Below, in pieces: positions 5,365 to 6,374 of a stretch of 6,374 nt of DNA. The DNA comes from Planctomycetaceae bacterium (GTDB lineage: Bacteria; Planctomycetota; Planctomycetia; Pirellulales; Thermoguttaceae). The position numbers and the translations under genes are program-made. The notes under the pieces were generated by a model. The model was not told where the DNA came from and ran no database searches. It was given only the letters and a program-made list of their open reading frames with translations. The DNA lies in NCBI GenBank assembly GCA_031266315.1, contig JAISBG010000207.1, positions 1 to 6,374 of the forward strand, given 5' to 3'. How positions within the stretch are numbered: position 1 is the stretch's first letter; every line of letters begins with the position of its first letter.

Positions 5365-6374
5365 ATGCAAAAATTAAATTATTTTGTTGTGTTATTAGTC
5401 GCCATGTTTTTTGTTCCGACAATTGAAGCGATGCCGCCAATTCCTGACAATGGGTTGGTTCTTCATCTTGACGCGGGGCAAGCTGTTGAAACAGACTCGG
5501 AAGGTTATGTTGTTCGTTGGAATGATCTTTCTCCGAATAAACGAACAGCTATTGTTCCTCAAGGACGTTCCGCTCCCCGACATGATTCTCGCCGCCGGTC
5601 AATCCTGTTTCAGAATGGAACGGGTCTTTATATCGACGAACAGATTATTCCCGCCGATATGCAGAATGTGAGTGTCTTTGCTGTTGCCGAATATAATAAC
5701 GCTTTTTCTTTTTCGATTCTCGGTTTGAGAACCGGTATCGTTCCGCTCGTTCAACTTGATGTTGACGGTAACGAAAAGGCTCGCTGGATTGTTCGTGATA
5801 CGAAAAATCAAACCATCTCTGCAGAAATTCCTGCTGTTTTCGGTTTTAACACACTATTCGGCGGTATTATGAAGGATACAGAAAATGGAACAACAATGTC
5901 TGTTTTCTATCATGATCAAGAAAAAACAGTAACAGATTCTCGTTTGAATTTGCCGTTGTTTGTTAGGGGTTTATTCATTGGTTGTCTCGGTGCGCCGCAA
6001 TTTTCTTGGACAGGAACGATTTCCGAAATACTCGTTTATGACCGTGCTGTTTCAGTAAATGAAATCACTCAGATCAAAAAATATTTATTTCAAAAACATC
6101 AGATTCAAAAAAATATTCCGTCATTTCAGGATTCTTGGAACGTTTTGAATGTTCCACGTTACACAAGTTCGGTTGATCAGGAAATTTCGACTGATGTTTG
6201 TGTGGTTGGAGCGGGCAGTGCCGGTTGTGCAGCGGCAATTATTGCTGCACGTGAAGGTGCGAATGTCGTTTTGGTTGAACGTCAGGAATTGCTTGGCGGA
6301 ACCGGAACCAGTGCCGGAGTTAGTGGTTGGGAACCGGGACCGGGTTGTTCGTTGGCACGGGAACTTTTCGAACG
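5365..6374 (+). CDS. secreted LamG-like domain fused to FAD-dependent oxidoreductase (3' partial)
   Basis: The frame is open from ATG 5365 to the window end (336 full codons, no stop). AAGGG at 5353-5357 is seven bases upstream and supports this start. Residues 1-22 (MQKLNYFVVLLVAMFFVPTI then E-A) are a Sec signal peptide. Residues about 29-245 are a concanavalin/LamG-like domain: GLVLHLDAG (30-38), V-R-W-N-D-L-S, and the closing WTGTISEILVYDRAVSVNEI (215-234). After a linker, STDVCVVGAGSAGCAAAIIA (275-294) is the Rossmann dinucleotide-binding strand with GAGSAG at 282-287, and E305 in VLVERQ ends the second strand and should bind the FAD ribose. LLGGTGTSAGVSGW (309-322) is the next loop of the PF12831-type FAD oxidoreductase family. 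The enzyme body lies beyond the window. It is predicted to be exported by Sec, unusual for a flavoprotein because FAD would have to be added outside the cytoplasm. The LamG part may bind glycans or cell-wall material. Confidence 0.9.
   Translation, partial: MQKLNYFVVLLVAMFFVPTIEAMPPIPDNGLVLHLDAGQAVETDSEGYVVRWNDLSPNKRTAIVPQGRSAPRHDSRRRSILFQNGTGLYIDEQIIPADMQNVSVFAVAEYNNAFSFSILGLRTGIVPLVQLDVDGNEKARWIVRDTKNQTISAEIPAVFGFNTLFGGIMKDTENGTTMSVFYHDQEKTVTDSRLNLPLFVRGLFIGCLGAPQFSWTGTISEILVYDRAVSVNEITQIKKYLFQKHQIQKNIPSFQDSWNVLNVPRYTSSVDQEISTDVCVVGAGSAGCAAAIIAAREGANVVLVERQELLGGTGTSAGVSGWEPGPGCSLARELFE

Noticed and set aside
5411..5671. 86-codon + strand open frame in another frame of the LamG-FAD gene
   Set aside because: The frame from 5365 has a ribosome binding site, a signal peptide and clear domain motifs and runs through the whole region; the 86-codon frame does not.
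1..6374. Search for CRISPR arrays, tRNAs, rRNAs, transposases, phage or toxin-antitoxin genes
   Set aside because: Nothing in the coding frames or the intergenic DNA has the repeat-spacer pattern, cloverleaf or protein motifs needed to support any of these.

Overview
The window looks like chromosomal DNA from an AT-rich member of the Planctomycetota (roughly 40% G+C by eye). The strongest pointer is the first gene. It encodes a DUF1559 protein with a prepilin-like N-terminus ([20 protein letters not shown] followed by [11 protein letters not shown]) and a C-terminal H-X9-DG motif, a family greatly expanded in planctomycetes. A small lipoprotein with a carboxypeptidase-regulatory/transthyretin-like fold, a TAT-exported TIM-barrel-like protein, a secreted parallel beta-helix protein and a LamG-FAD oxidoreductase fit the same picture. 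A gut- or sediment-type Pirellulales relative with low G+C is a guess from composition only.

Layout: all five genes are on the + strand. (1) 1-1077, DUF1559 pseudopilin-like protein, 5' end cut by the window. (2) 1252-3264, Sec-secreted right-handed parallel beta-helix protein, a probable carbohydrate-active enzyme. (3) 3549-4583, TAT-signal protein with a degenerate aldo/keto-reductase-like barrel. (4) 4737-5228, small lipoprotein. (5) 5365 to beyond 6374, a secreted fusion of a LamG/concanavalin-like domain and an FAD-dependent oxidoreductase, cut by the right edge. The gaps are 174, 284, 153 and 136 bases. They hold no further genes that I can support, but they carry inverted repeats, promoter-like boxes, a 13-base tandem repeat and a recurring AACCCTTTAT element.

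How they may work together: every product carries an export or membrane signal, and each class differs (prepilin-type, Sec/SPI, TAT, Sec/SPII lipobox, Sec/SPI). The set is therefore an envelope or periplasm gene neighbourhood. The beta-helix protein and the LamG-FAD protein suggest handling of extracellular polysaccharide or a glycan-derived substrate, but no single pathway can be proven. The spacing argues for several transcription units rather than one tight operon. I see no CRISPR array, tRNA, rRNA, transposase or phage gene, and no convincing novel defence or mobile system. The most notable items are the LamG-FAD fusion, the atypical TAT barrel protein and the structured leader in front of it.
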